Shown here piece by piece: positions 1 through 8,156 of a stretch of DNA of 28,554 bases. Each line of letters starts with the position of its first letter. Within the stretch, counting starts at the first letter, position 1. The stretch lies in assembly GCA_014384505.1 (NCBI GenBank), contig JACNFT010000096.1, positions 1 to 28,554 on the forward strand, in the 5' to 3' direction. Under the pieces are notes generated by a model that searched no databases, was not told the DNA's origin, and was given only the letters and a program-made list of their open reading frames with translations. A program made the position numbers and the translations under genes. Source of the DNA: Cryomorphaceae bacterium. Lineage in GTDB: Bacteria; Bacteroidota; Bacteroidia; Flavobacteriales; BACL11.

Positions 1-80
1 CAAGAGATTCAAGAGTTATTGAGCGTAAAAAACCAGGACAGAAGAAAGCAAGGAAGAAATTCCAGTGGGTTAAAAGATAG
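1..80 (+). CDS. rpsI: Ribosomal protein S9 (uS9), C-terminal end only
   Basis: The last 25 codons of an open frame enter from the left edge (first whole codon at position 3) and end in TAG at 78-80. The peptide starts RDSRVIERKKPGQKKA and ends in KKFQWVKR, which is the typical basic C-terminus of bacterial S9 whose final Arg reaches the decoding centre of the 30S subunit. S9 usually sits with L13 upstream and, in Flavobacteriales, directly before rpsB, as here. The start lies outside the window, so nothing can be said about its promoter. Identification rests on a short but highly conserved tail plus position. Confidence 0.93.
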   Translation, partial: RDSRVIERKKPGQKKARKKFQWVKR

Positions 81-115
81 AGCAATACAAATTATTAATA
101 AATGTTTAGCATCTA

Positions 116-156
116 AACTGTTAGGACAAGTAAATAATAACTTCTACCTAGCAGTT
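116..156 (+). promoter_or_regulatory. Hairpin in the rpsI-rpsB leader, possible S2 autoregulatory element
   Basis: The arms AACTGTTAGG (116-125) and CCTAGCAGTT (147-156) pair over 10 bp with one G-U, around a 21-nt AT-rich loop. No T-run follows, so it does not look like an intrinsic terminator. It lies 25 nt before the rpsB start. Ribosomal protein leaders that bind S2 are known upstream of rpsB in other bacteria; assigning that role here is inference from position only. Confidence 0.4.
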
Positions 157-181
157 GCTTAACGAAAAAAAGAAAGTAAAC

Positions 182-1009
182 ATGTCAAGAACAAACTTCC
201 AAGAATTATTACAAGCAGGCGTACACTTTGGACACCTCAAAAAAAAGTACAACCCGGCTATGGCTCCTTATGTATTTATGGAGAAAAATGGGATTCATAT
301 CATTGATTTGAATAAAACCGTAGCAATGGTAGAGGATGCTGCTGCAGCAATGAAACAAATTGTAAAATCAGGTAAAAAGATTTTATTTGTTGCTACAAAA
401 AAACAAGCGAAAATCGTAGTTGCTGAAACTGCGGAAGCTTTAAATATGCCTTACATTACTGAAAGGTGGCCAGGAGGTTTATTAACTAACTTTGCTACTA
501 TCCGTAAGTCAATCAAAAAAATGCAAATAATTGATAAAATGAAAGAGAATGGTACATTCGATTCATTATCAAAAAGAGAAAGATTGCAAATTGATAGACA
601 AAGAGCTAAGTTAGACCTTAATTTAGGTTCTATTGTAAAAATGACAAGAATGCCTGAGGCTGTTTTTATTGTTGACACAAACAAAGAGCACATTGCTTTA
701 GCTGAATCAATTAAGTTAGGTATACTTTCATTTGCAATCAATGATACAAATACTAATCCTTCTCAAGTTAATTTTCCAATACCTGGAAATGATGATGCTA
801 CAAAATCAATTGAATGTATCTTATCAATTGTAACTAAAGCAATTACTGAAGGTTTGGAAGAAAGAAATGCTGAGCAAGATAAAAAAGCAGTAGAGAAGAA
901 AGAAAAAGCTAAAAAAATAGCTGAAGGTTTGGAAGAAAAAAATGCTGTAAAAGATATAAAGCCAGAAGAGAAGATAGAAAAAGCTAAAAAAACAGCTGAA
1001 GAAAAATAA
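182..1009 (+). CDS. rpsB: Ribosomal protein S2 (uS2) with a duplicated Lys/Glu-rich tail
   Basis: Structural protein of the 30S subunit; S2 binds the 16S rRNA near S1 and is added late in assembly. The product is 275 aa from the ATG at 182, beginning MSRTNFQELLQAGVHFGH, the canonical S2 N-terminus. The frame is open further upstream to a TTG at 155, but those nine extra codons (rich in Lys) match nothing expected in S2 and overlap the A-rich leader, so I reject them. Conserved S2 segments include RWPGGLLTNF and the IVDTNKEHIA region. The core ends near residue 222; residues 223-275 are a charged extension made of two near-identical 25-residue units plus a stub, so the protein is longer than the roughly 240 aa of E. 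coli S2. It is followed after 23 nt by tsf, the usual S2-EF-Ts pair. Confidence 0.97.
   Translation: MSRTNFQELLQAGVHFGHLKKKYNPAMAPYVFMEKNGIHIIDLNKTVAMVEDAAAAMKQIVKSGKKILFVATKKQAKIVVAETAEALNMPYITERWPGGLLTNFATIRKSIKKMQIIDKMKENGTFDSLSKRERLQIDRQRAKLDLNLGSIVKMTRMPEAVFIVDTNKEHIALAESIKLGILSFAINDTNTNPSQVNFPIPGNDDATKSIECILSIVTKAITEGLEERNAEQDKKAVEKKEKAKKIAEGLEEKNAVKDIKPEEKIEKAKKTAEEK
848..1006 (+). repeat. 75-bp in-frame tandem duplication in the 3' end of rpsB
   Basis: Two 75-bp units, 848-922 and 923-997, agree at 65 of 75 positions by hand alignment, and a third copy begins at 998 (GAAGAAAAA) before the stop. Each unit encodes 25 residues opening with EGLEE and closing with EKAKK plus two residues. 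The duplication is in frame and lengthens the charged tail of S2. Confidence 0.9.
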
Positions 1010-1032
1010 TATTAATTTTTTACAAAGGAAAA

Positions 1033-1998
1033 ATGGGAGCAATTAAAGCGGCTGATGTAGCTACATTAAGAAAGCAAACAGGTGCGGGAATGATGGATTG
1101 TAAAAACGCATTAGTGGAAGCTAATGGTGATTTTGATGCGGCAATTACTGTATTAAGAAAGAAAGGACAAAAAGTAGCTGCAAAGCGTGCTGATAGAGAT
1201 GCAAGTGAAGGAATTGCAATTACTAAAATGAATGCTGATAATACTGCAGGAGTTGCTATTGTTTTAGCTTGTGAAACTGATTTTGTTGCAATTAATGATT
1301 CATTTAAAGCTTTAGCTAATAGTTTTGCTGATATTGCTTTAAATCATGCTGATAAAGATGCATTTTTAGCTGCTGATTTTGGAGGAATGACTGTTGCTGA
1401 AAAATTAACAGAACAAACAGGTGTAATTGGTGAGAAAATTGAAATATCAGGTTTTGAAAGAGTTGAAGCTGCTTATGTTGGCGCCTATACTCATGGTTCT
1501 AAAATTTCAGTTTTAGTTGGCTTAAACAATTCAGTTGATAATGCTGATGTTTTATCTAAGGATTTAGCAATGCAAGTTGCATCAATGGGAGCATCAACTT
1601 TATCTTATAAAGATTTTGATGCTGAATTTGTTGCTAACGAAACAGAAGCCAGAATAGCTGTTATCGAAAAAGATAATATTGAATTAGGAAGATTAGGAAA
1701 AACATTAAAAAATGTTCCTAAATATATTTCTATGTCACAATTAAGTGATGCTGTAATGGCAGAAGCTAAAGCGGCTATTGAAGCAGAATTAAAAGCAGAA
1801 GGTAAGCCAGAAAAAATATGGGATAGAATTGTACCTGGAAAAATGGATCGTTTTGTTTCTGACAACACATCACTTGACCAAGAACAGTGTTTGTTGGATC
1901 AAAATTTCATTAAAGACGAAAATAAAATTGTTTCCGAATATATTAAGTCCTTTGGTGATGTAGCGGTAAATAGCTTTAAAAGAGTAGCTTTAGGTTAA
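1033..1998 (+). CDS. tsf: Elongation factor Ts
   Basis: Guanine-nucleotide exchange factor that releases GDP from EF-Tu in the cytosol. The 321-aa product starts MGAIKAADVATLRKQTGAGM, with an N-terminal UBA-like domain (residues about 1-50, including GAGMMDCKNAL) and the EF-Tu contact motif TDFV at 82-85 within ACETDFVA. Two core subdomains and a C-terminal segment (RFVSDNTSLDQE and onward) match the longer Bacteroidota form, which exceeds the E. coli protein (283 aa). The ATG at 1033 follows AAAGGAAAA, a weak Shine-Dalgarno-like stretch, and no other sensible start exists. It is co-transcribed with rpsB and ends at the strong terminator 2021-2051. Confidence 0.97.
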   Translation: MGAIKAADVATLRKQTGAGMMDCKNALVEANGDFDAAITVLRKKGQKVAAKRADRDASEGIAITKMNADNTAGVAIVLACETDFVAINDSFKALANSFADIALNHADKDAFLAADFGGMTVAEKLTEQTGVIGEKIEISGFERVEAAYVGAYTHGSKISVLVGLNNSVDNADVLSKDLAMQVASMGASTLSYKDFDAEFVANETEARIAVIEKDNIELGRLGKTLKNVPKYISMSQLSDAVMAEAKAAIEAELKAEGKPEKIWDRIVPGKMDRFVSDNTSLDQEQCLLDQNFIKDENKIVSEYIKSFGDVAVNSFKRVALG

Positions 1999-2020
1999 TA
2001 ATATAGCTTATTGAATAGTT

Positions 2021-2051
2021 AAAGCCATCCTTTTTTGGGTGGCTTTTTTTT
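2021..2051 (+). terminator. Intrinsic terminator after tsf
   Basis: AAAGCCATCC (2021-2030), a six-T loop and GGGTGGCTTT (2037-2046) form a 10-bp stem with one G-U pair, running into an unbroken T tract to 2051. It lies 22 nt after the tsf stop and separates the ribosomal operon from pyrH. Confidence 0.92.
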
Positions 2052-2079
2052 GTGTATAAATTCCATTCTTCAGTTTCCT

Positions 2080-2107
2080 TTTGCTTGTGTGTAATTTCTT
2101 ATCTTTG
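2080..2107 (+). promoter_or_regulatory. Bacteroidota-type promoter for pyrH-frr
   Basis: A TTTG at 2080-2083 lies 16 nt before TATCTTTG at 2100-2107, a perfect match to the Bacteroidota -7 consensus TAnnTTTG. Transcription would begin around 2112-2114, giving a leader of about 13 nt to the pyrH ATG at 2127. It sits just after the tsf terminator, where a new promoter is needed. The spacing is slightly shorter than usual for the family. Confidence 0.65.
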
Positions 2108-2126
2108 AGAAATTTTTAACACAATT

Positions 2127-2834
2127 ATGCAATACAAGAGAATTCTTTTAAAATTAAGTGGTGAGGCTTTAATGGGTGATGGAGAGTATGGTATCGATTC
2201 TAAGGTTTTGAGTGCTTATGCTAATGAAATTCAAGCTATTGTCAATCAAAATGTAGAGCTTGCAATTGTAATTGGTGGCGGAAATATTTACAGAGGAATC
2301 CAGTCAGAAGGTGCAGGTTTTGATAGAGTTCAGGGAGATCACATGGGTATGTTAGCCACTATTATCAACGGAATGGCGCTACAATCAGCTCTAGAATCAA
2401 TTAAGATTGAAACTAGATTGCTTACCGCTATAAGAATGGAACAAGTTGCTGAGCCCTATATAAGAAGAAAGGCAATGCGTCACTTGCAAAAAGGAAGAGT
2501 TGTTATTTTTGGAGGTGGTACAGGAAATCCATATTTCACTACAGATACTGCTGCTGCTTTGCGCGCTATTGAAATTGAGGCAGATGTTATTTTAAAAGGA
2601 ACAAGAGTAGACGGAATTTATACTTCTGACCCTGAAAAGGATCCAAGTGCAATAAAATATGAAACCATTACTTTTGATGAAGTATTCCAAAAGAAATTAA
2701 GTATTATGGATTTAACAGCCTTTACGCTTTGCCAAGAAAATAATTTGCCAATTAAAGTGTTTAATATGAATGTTGAAGGAAATTTGGCTAAGATTTGTAA
2801 AGGTGAGAATGTAGGAACTCTCGTTAATTTTTAA
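2127..2834 (+). CDS. pyrH: UMP kinase
   Basis: Phosphorylates UMP to UDP with ATP, an early cytosolic step of pyrimidine nucleotide synthesis; belongs to the amino-acid-kinase fold rather than the eukaryotic UMP/CMP kinase fold. At 235 aa it has the usual length. Seen motifs: KLSGEALMG at 9-17 (phosphate loop), GGGN at 50-53, DHMGMLATI at 71-79, and later [14 protein letters not shown] and the FNM/G-rich C-terminal region. The ATG start follows a TAnnTTTG promoter with a short leader. It is followed by frr after 24 nt, the standard pyrH-frr arrangement, and both probably share one transcript ending at 3444-3468. Confidence 0.97.
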   Translation: MQYKRILLKLSGEALMGDGEYGIDSKVLSAYANEIQAIVNQNVELAIVIGGGNIYRGIQSEGAGFDRVQGDHMGMLATIINGMALQSALESIKIETRLLTAIRMEQVAEPYIRRKAMRHLQKGRVVIFGGGTGNPYFTTDTAAALRAIEIEADVILKGTRVDGIYTSDPEKDPSAIKYETITFDEVFQKKLSIMDLTAFTLCQENNLPIKVFNMNVEGNLAKICKGENVGTLVNF

Positions 2835-2858
2835 ATATAATTTGATATATAGACTATT

Positions 2859-3422
2859 ATGACTGAAGATGTAAATTTTCAACTGGACATTACAAAAGAG
2901 CAAATGCTAGAAGCTATTTCGCATCTTGAAAATGTATTAGGAAAAATTAGAGCTGGAAAAGCTAATCCGCAAATGCTAAGAACAATCAGGGTGGATTATT
3001 ATGGTGCTTCAACTCCACTTGCACAAGCGGCTAATGTTTCAACTCCTGATTCTCAAACTATTTCTATTCAACCTTTTGATAAAAGTTTAATTTCTGAAAT
3101 TGAACAAGCTATTGTAGATGCAAATCTAGGCTTTAACCCATCCAATAATGGGGAGAGAATAATTATTAACGTACCGCCATTAACTGAAGATAGAAGAAAA
3201 GATTTGGTAAAGCAGGCTAAGGTTGAAATAGAAAATGCAAAGGTGAGTATTAGAAATATCAGACAAAAATCAAATGATGAAATGAAAAAATTAGGAAAGG
3301 AAGGTCTTTCAGAGGATGCTGTTAGAGATGCAGAGACTTCTGTTCAGGAATTAACCAATACCTATTCAGCTAAAATTGATGTCGTATATTCAGCAAAAGA
3401 GGTTGAAATTATGACGGTTTAA
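2859..3422 (+). CDS. frr: Ribosome recycling factor
   Basis: With EF-G it splits post-termination 70S ribosomes so that subunits can be reused. The 187-aa product is the usual length and shows the family hallmarks: the helix with LGKIRAGKANPQML, the VDYYGASTPLAQAANVS segment, ISIQPFDKS, and the C-terminal helix containing VKQAKVEIENAKVSIRNIR. The structure expected is a three-helix bundle plus a small beta/alpha/beta domain. The start MTEDVNFQLD fits Bacteroidota homologues. It is directly downstream of pyrH and ends just before an intrinsic terminator. Confidence 0.97.
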   Translation: MTEDVNFQLDITKEQMLEAISHLENVLGKIRAGKANPQMLRTIRVDYYGASTPLAQAANVSTPDSQTISIQPFDKSLISEIEQAIVDANLGFNPSNNGERIIINVPPLTEDRRKDLVKQAKVEIENAKVSIRNIRQKSNDEMKKLGKEGLSEDAVRDAETSVQELTNTYSAKIDVVYSAKEVEIMTV

Positions 3423-3443
3423 TTATTGCTAATTATAAAAATG

Positions 3444-3468
3444 AAAGGGGCTAAATGCCCCTTTTTTA
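3444..3468 (+). terminator. Intrinsic terminator after frr
   Basis: AAAGGGGC (3444-3451), loop TAAAT and GCCCCTTT (3457-3464) form a perfect 8-bp stem, followed by continuing Ts to 3467. It lies 22 nt beyond the frr stop and closes the pyrH-frr transcript. Confidence 0.92.
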
Positions 3469-3529
3469 TTGGTATATTTCAGCTTTAAGCTTTAAAATTG
3501 AAGTATTTTAGCACAAATTATTTACCCTT

Positions 3530-5908
3530 ATGTGGATATTTCTTTCCAGATTAATCTTAAAAAATAGAATCATTATTATTCTGCTTATTGCCGGGATAAC
3601 TGTCTTTATGGTTAAGAAAGGTAGAGATGTTCGTCTCTCTTATAGCATGGCTAAATTACTACCTAGCGACCATCCAATAAGTTTGGATTATCAAGTTTTT
3701 TTAGAAAAGTATGGGGCTCAAAATGTCTTAGTAATTGCAATTGAAGATAGCTTACTATTAACATTGGAACATTTGATAAAATGGGACAAAGTAACTCAGG
3801 ATATTGAAATTATCAATGGAGTAGAGCAAGTTGTTTCATTTGCTAATCTACCTATTCTTCTTAAGGATACAATAAATAAGAAATTTATATTGAAAAGGTG
3901 GTTTTCACAAGACGTAAAAACACAAGTACAATTAGATAGTGCATTTTCTCAATATAGCAAACAGCCCTTTTATAAAGGGCTAATTAATTCTAATGATAAT
4001 AAGGTAAGTACTCTGCTAATTTCTTTAGATAATATTGTAATGAAATCAGCAAGTAGAAAAGAGTTAATTTTTTCTATTAAGGATTTGGTAGATGCTTATT
4101 CTGATGAGTTTCAAACTAAGGTTCATTATTCAGGTCTTCCTTATATTCGTACTGTTGATTCTATTAAGGTAAAGGAGGAAATATCGTTATTCATTATTTT
4201 TACTTTACTAATTACCTCTTTAATATTATTTTTATTTTTCAGATCTTTTAAAGCAGTAATTTCTTCTATGATTGTGGTGATTTTGGGCGTAGTTTTCTCT
4301 TTTGGAACTATCTCCTTATTGGGTTATGAGGTTTCTGTTCTTATGGCGCTTATCCCTCCTGTTCTAATTGTTATAGGAATTCCAAATTGCATCTTTCTAA
4401 TTAATAAGTTTCATAATGAATTTAAGCGAATTCAAAATAAGGATTATGCATTAAGAAAAATGGTTCAGAAGATTGGAAATATTACCCTGTTGACAAACCT
4501 TACTACTGCTTCAGGTTTTGCTGCATTTATGCTTACTAACAGTGAAACATTACAAGAATTTGGATTGATTGCATCAATTAATATTCTTTTTATATTTCTT
4601 CTTTCATTATTTATTATTCCTATTTATTTTTCTTTTGCTTCCCCGCCAAAACATAGGCATACAAAGCATTTGGATAAAATATGGATTAATATGCTAGTGG
4701 AACGCCTAGTATTCTTAGTTCAGTACAGAAGAAAAAATATATATTTTATTACTACTATTCTTATTTTGTTTGGTGTTTTTGGTATTTTAAATGTCAAAAC
4801 AACAGGAAATATCACTGACGAGTTACCTAAAGAAGGCGATTTGTACAAGGATTTAAAATTCTTTGAAAGTAACTTTGGAGGAGTAATGCCATTAGAAGTT
4901 GTGGTAAATACTAAGAAGAAAAACGGCTTGTTAAAATCCTATAATTTAAGAAAGATTGAACAGTTAAGTCAGGAGCTTGCTACTTTTAAAGAATTCTCTA
5001 AACCAACCTCCTATGTTGATGTGGTAAAGTATAGTAAACAGGCTTTTTATAATGGAGATTCAGCTTATTATTCTTTACCTAACTCTCAGGAGCAAAGGAT
5101 GATATTATCTTATCTGAAGAATAGTTCTGCAAGCATGAATATGGGAGCATTAATGATGGATTCTTTAAAACAGGAAGCCCGTATTAGTTTAAGGGTTGCT
5201 GATATTTCGACTACTAAAATGGATAGTGTATTTGACGCTTTATTACCTAAGGTGAATAAGATATTTGATGCTGATAAATATGATGTAACTATAACGGGTT
5301 CTAGTGTTGTTTTCTTGAATGGAACAAAATTTTTACTTAAGAACTTAATGTTGAGTTTATTATTAGTAATCATATTGATTTCTGTTTTTATGGCTTGGAT
5401 GTTTAATTCTTTTAGAATGGTAGTCGTTTCTATTATTCCTAATCTTATTCCATTACTTCTTACAGGTGCCATTATGGGGTATTTTGGAATTGCTTTGAAG
5501 CCGTCAACTATTTTAGTTTTCTCTATTGCATTTGGTATCTCGGTGGATGATACTATTCACTTCTTAGCTAAATATAGACAGGAATTATTGGTTAATAATT
5601 GGAATATCAAAAAATCGGTTTTATCTGCCCTAAATGAAACTAGTGTGAGTATGTTTTATACTTCTGTTGTATTGTTCTTTGGTTTCTTTATATTTGTTGC
5701 TTCTGATTTTGGAGGGACAATAGCGCTTGGTTTATTAGTATCAATTACTTTGTTATTTGCTATGCTGTCTAATTTATTGTTACTTCCGGCATTATTACTT
5801 TCTTTGGAAAAGATAATTAACTATGAAGCTTTTCAGGAACCTTTGTTGGATATTTTTGATGAAGAGGAGGATGTTGAATTAGATGAACTAAAAGTAAAAC
5901 GAAAATAA
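3530..5908 (+). CDS. RND/MMPL-family membrane exporter
   Basis: A 792-aa inner-membrane protein with the doubled RND plan: TM1 near residues 12-28, a large periplasmic loop, a bundle of five TM segments around 218-370, then the same arrangement again (TM7 near 405-425, loop, bundle from about 610 to 755). The second half has GISVDDTIHF at 669-678, the acidic TM4-type motif of the MMPL/Patched branch; the matching place in the first half is GIPNCIFLIN at 283-292 and lacks acids. The substrate is unknown; lipids or hydrophobic compounds are typical of the branch. The C-terminus is a cytosolic acidic/basic tail. It heads an operon, with rfbA starting 8 nt after its stop. No perfect TAnnTTTG box precedes it; TATATTTC at 3473-3480 differs at one base. 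This family often follows frr in Flavobacteriales. Confidence 0.88.
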   Translation: MWIFLSRLILKNRIIIILLIAGITVFMVKKGRDVRLSYSMAKLLPSDHPISLDYQVFLEKYGAQNVLVIAIEDSLLLTLEHLIKWDKVTQDIEIINGVEQVVSFANLPILLKDTINKKFILKRWFSQDVKTQVQLDSAFSQYSKQPFYKGLINSNDNKVSTLLISLDNIVMKSASRKELIFSIKDLVDAYSDEFQTKVHYSGLPYIRTVDSIKVKEEISLFIIFTLLITSLILFLFFRSFKAVISSMIVVILGVVFSFGTISLLGYEVSVLMALIPPVLIVIGIPNCIFLINKFHNEFKRIQNKDYALRKMVQKIGNITLLTNLTTASGFAAFMLTNSETLQEFGLIASINILFIFLLSLFIIPIYFSFASPPKHRHTKHLDKIWINMLVERLVFLVQYRRKNIYFITTILILFGVFGILNVKTTGNITDELPKEGDLYKDLKFFESNFGGVMPLEVVVNTKKKNGLLKSYNLRKIEQLSQELATFKEFSKPTSYVDVVKYSKQAFYNGDSAYYSLPNSQEQRMILSYLKNSSASMNMGALMMDSLKQEARISLRVADISTTKMDSVFDALLPKVNKIFDADKYDVTITGSSVVFLNGTKFLLKNLMLSLLLVIILISVFMAWMFNSFRMVVVSIIPNLIPLLLTGAIMGYFGIALKPSTILVFSIAFGISVDDTIHFLAKYRQELLVNNWNIKKSVLSALNETSVSMFYTSVVLFFGFFIFVASDFGGTIALGLLVSITLLFAMLSNLLLLPALLLSLEKIINYEAFQEPLLDIFDEEEDVELDELKVKRK

Positions 5909-5916
5909 AAATATAA

Positions 5917-6774
5917 ATGAAAGGAATAATTTTAGCAGGAGGGTCAGGTACACGTTTGCACCCCTTAACTTTAGCTATCAGCAAACAAATGATGCCTATT
6001 TATGACAAACCCATGATTTATTATCCTTTATCTACTTTGCTGTATTCAGGAATAAAGGAAATTCTAATCATCTCAACCCCACATGATTTGCCATTATTTA
6101 AAAAGTTATTAGGTGACGGAAGTCGCATTGGGTGTCGCTTTGAATATAAAGTGCAAGATGTACCAAACGGATTAGCACAAGCCTTTGTATTGGGTGAAGA
6201 ATTTATCGGTGATGATAATGTTTGCTTAGTATTAGGTGATAATATTTTTCAGATGAAAATAAAAACCTTAACTTCTTGTAAAGATGTTAAGGGAGGTATT
6301 GTATTTGGTTACCATGTTAATGACCCTGAAAGATATGGGGTGGTTGAATTTGATGAAAATTTTAAAGCTTTATCCCTAGATGAAAAACCAGAAAAACCTA
6401 AATCAAATTATGCAGTTCCAGGGCTGTATTATTATAATAATTCAGTTGTAGAGATTGCTAAGAATATTAAACCTTCTGCAAGAGGAGAGTACGAAATTAC
6501 GGATGTAAATAAAGAGTATTTGAGAAGAGGGGAGTTAGATGTAAGGGTACTAGGAAGAGGAACAACTTGGCTAGATACTGGTACTTTTCAATCCTTAATG
6601 CAGGCGAACCAGTACGTACAAGTTATAGAGGATAGACAAGGAAAAAAGATTGGTTGTATTGAGGAGGCTGCATATAGAATGGGTTATATTAATGACCAAA
6701 AATTACTAGAAATTGCAGAGCCACTTAGGAAAAGTGGATATGGAGAGTATTTGATTAATTTAGTAAAAAAATAA
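5917..6774 (+). CDS. rfbA: Glucose-1-phosphate thymidylyltransferase
   Basis: Makes dTDP-glucose from dTTP and glucose-1-phosphate, the first step toward dTDP-L-rhamnose and other deoxysugars for surface polysaccharides. The 285-aa product is typical in length. Motifs: GGSGTRL at 8-14 (nucleotide binding), [18 protein letters not shown] at 22-39, [11 protein letters not shown] at 80-90, LGDN with the metal-binding Asp at 108, and WLDTGTF near 218. The following gene starts in its stop codon (TAATG at 6772-6776). No rfbB, rfbC or rfbD accompanies it here, so the rest of the pathway must be elsewhere, or the nucleotide sugar serves other uses. Confidence 0.95.
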   Translation: MKGIILAGGSGTRLHPLTLAISKQMMPIYDKPMIYYPLSTLLYSGIKEILIISTPHDLPLFKKLLGDGSRIGCRFEYKVQDVPNGLAQAFVLGEEFIGDDNVCLVLGDNIFQMKIKTLTSCKDVKGGIVFGYHVNDPERYGVVEFDENFKALSLDEKPEKPKSNYAVPGLYYYNNSVVEIAKNIKPSARGEYEITDVNKEYLRRGELDVRVLGRGTTWLDTGTFQSLMQANQYVQVIEDRQGKKIGCIEEAAYRMGYINDQKLLEIAEPLRKSGYGEYLINLVKK

Positions 6775-7739
6775 TGAAATCCATCCAAGAATTAAGTGCG
6801 GTAATTACTGATGAGTTAGGCAGGATAGAATATCCAAAAACTCCATCATTATTATATGAGCCTATAGATTATATTCTTGGTTTAGGAGGGAAACGTATGC
6901 GCCCAATTTTGGTTTTAATGGCATATCAATTGTTTGACAAGAATATTGAAAAAGCATTTTCACCAGCATTGGCTATTGAAGTCTTTCATAATTTCACGCT
7001 TTTACATGATGATATTATGGATAATGCTCCTTTAAGAAGAGGGCAGAAAACGGTACACGAAAAGTGGAATAATAATGTCGCTATTTTGTCGGGAGATACC
7101 ATGTTGGTCCAAGCTTATCAGTTAATAGCTCAAGTTGATGATACGATTGTTAAGCAAGTATTAGCGGTGTTTAGTAAAGCGGCAATTCAAGTGTGTGAGG
7201 GACAGCAATGTGATATGGATTTCGAAACTCAATCGGATGTTAATATTCCTGATTACCTAAAAATGATTGAATATAAAACAGCAGTATTGTTGGGCGCTGC
7301 TTTGCAGATTGGCGGAATTACAGCAGGAGCATCCAAAGAAGATCAAAACCATTTGTATGCTTTTGGTAGAGATTTGGGAATTGCTTTTCAGTTAAAAGAT
7401 GATTTGCTGGATGCTTTTGGTGATGCTGATGCGTTTGGCAAACAAGTAGGAGGAGATATTATGGCAAATAAAAAAACCTATCTGTACTTAAAAGCATTGG
7501 CGTTAGCAGATGGAACACAAAGAAAGAATTTGGAGCAATATTTTTCAACTAATGATACTTCTCAAGTGAAGGTTGATACAGTAAAAACTATATTTTCGAA
7601 CTTAAAAATTCCTGAATTAACAACTAATTTGATAAGAGAATACCATGCAAGAGCAATGGAAAATTTAGCAGCTATAAATTCAGAAAATAAAGAGCCTTTA
7701 TTGGCTTTTTCAGCATTGTTGATGGATAGGGTTTCTTAG
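6774..7739 (+). CDS. Short-chain polyprenyl diphosphate synthase (FPP/GGPP synthase type)
   Basis: Condenses isopentenyl diphosphate onto allylic diphosphates in the cytosol. The 321-aa product has GGKRMRP at 38-44 (IPP binding), the first Asp-rich motif DDIMD at 79-83 followed by LRRG, and the second, DDLLD, at 209-213. The first motif has no two-residue insertion and the residue five before it is Phe, features that by family rules point to C15-C20 products, not the long octaprenyl/solanesyl type; this chain-length reading is inference. The ATG overlaps the rfbA stop, and its own TAG overlaps the GTG of the next gene, so three genes are translationally chained. The products could feed UppS (23225-23947) or quinone and carotenoid synthesis. 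Confidence 0.93.
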   Translation: MKSIQELSAVITDELGRIEYPKTPSLLYEPIDYILGLGGKRMRPILVLMAYQLFDKNIEKAFSPALAIEVFHNFTLLHDDIMDNAPLRRGQKTVHEKWNNNVAILSGDTMLVQAYQLIAQVDDTIVKQVLAVFSKAAIQVCEGQQCDMDFETQSDVNIPDYLKMIEYKTAVLLGAALQIGGITAGASKEDQNHLYAFGRDLGIAFQLKDDLLDAFGDADAFGKQVGGDIMANKKTYLYLKALALADGTQRKNLEQYFSTNDTSQVKVDTVKTIFSNLKIPELTTNLIREYHARAMENLAAINSENKEPLLAFSALLMDRVS

Positions 7740-8095
7740 TGGATTTAGTAAAGATTAACGATACAATTATGGCTAATGAATTACTGATAGAAACTACCTT
7801 TCAGTTAGAAAAAGATTTTTTGAATATTGGAGTTAATTTTGATATTCAAAAGCCTGTTCAGGATTATAAACAATTATTTTCTTTTGCATCAACACTAGTT
7901 AGTACATTAAATGAACAAGCTCCTAAACGAATTTTATACTTGCTATACCGTATTGATTTGTCGGAGGAAAAAGTGCAATCAGAAATGCAAATATCAACAC
8001 TTACTTTTTCAGAATTGTTAGCAGAATTGATTGTGAAAAGGGAGCTCCAAAAGGTGATAATGAAGAATTATTACTCAAACCCTGAAAATCAATAG
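7739..8095 (+). CDS. Conserved-looking 118-aa protein of unknown function
   Basis: I do not recognise this family. The frame starts with GTG at 7739, overlapping the TAG of the prenyl synthase gene by one base (TAGTG); an in-frame ATG at 7769 is the alternative and would remove ten residues. The tight overlap favours the GTG. The protein is small, soluble and helical in appearance, with no signal peptide or membrane segment. A central stretch, KRILYLLYRIDLSEEK, followed by TFSELLAELIVKRELQKV, looks like a conserved helical pair. It ends the operon that starts at 3530; 61 nt later sucA begins with its own promoter. Codon use looks like that of its neighbours, so it is probably a genuine gene. 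Confidence 0.75.
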   Translation: MDLVKINDTIMANELLIETTFQLEKDFLNIGVNFDIQKPVQDYKQLFSFASTLVSTLNEQAPKRILYLLYRIDLSEEKVQSEMQISTLTFSELLAELIVKRELQKVIMKNYYSNPENQ

Positions 8096-8125
8096 TATTT
8101 TACAACTTATATAAATAAAAATAGA

Positions 8126-8133
8126 TAATTTTG
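8126..8133 (+). promoter_or_regulatory. -7 box of a Bacteroidota-type promoter for sucAB
   Basis: TAATTTTG matches TAnnTTTG exactly, 23 nt before the sucA ATG at 8157, predicting a leader of about 17-20 nt. No clear TTG -33 element is visible at normal distance. Confidence 0.55.
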
Positions 8134-8156
8134 CAATCAAATTTTACCAATAAATA

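Noticed and set aside
155..181. A TTG start for rpsB at 155 adding nine residues
   Set aside because: S2 proteins begin at MSRTNFQELL; the added Lys-rich codons are the A-rich leader and overlap the right arm of the leader hairpin.
824..1042. Reverse-strand hydrophobic frame opposite the rpsB tail
   Set aside because: It is the mirror of Lys/Glu codons in the rpsB repeat, which read as Phe/Leu-rich on the other strand; no start context.
3473..3480. TATATTTC as promoter of the exporter operon
   Set aside because: It lacks the final G of TAnnTTTG and no -33 TTG lies at proper distance; too weak to list as a feature.
3963..3981. Perfect 8-bp inverted repeat AGCCCTTT/AAAGGGCT inside the exporter gene
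   Set aside because: It is in coding sequence (KQPFYKGL), is followed by mixed sequence with no T-run, and is probably chance.
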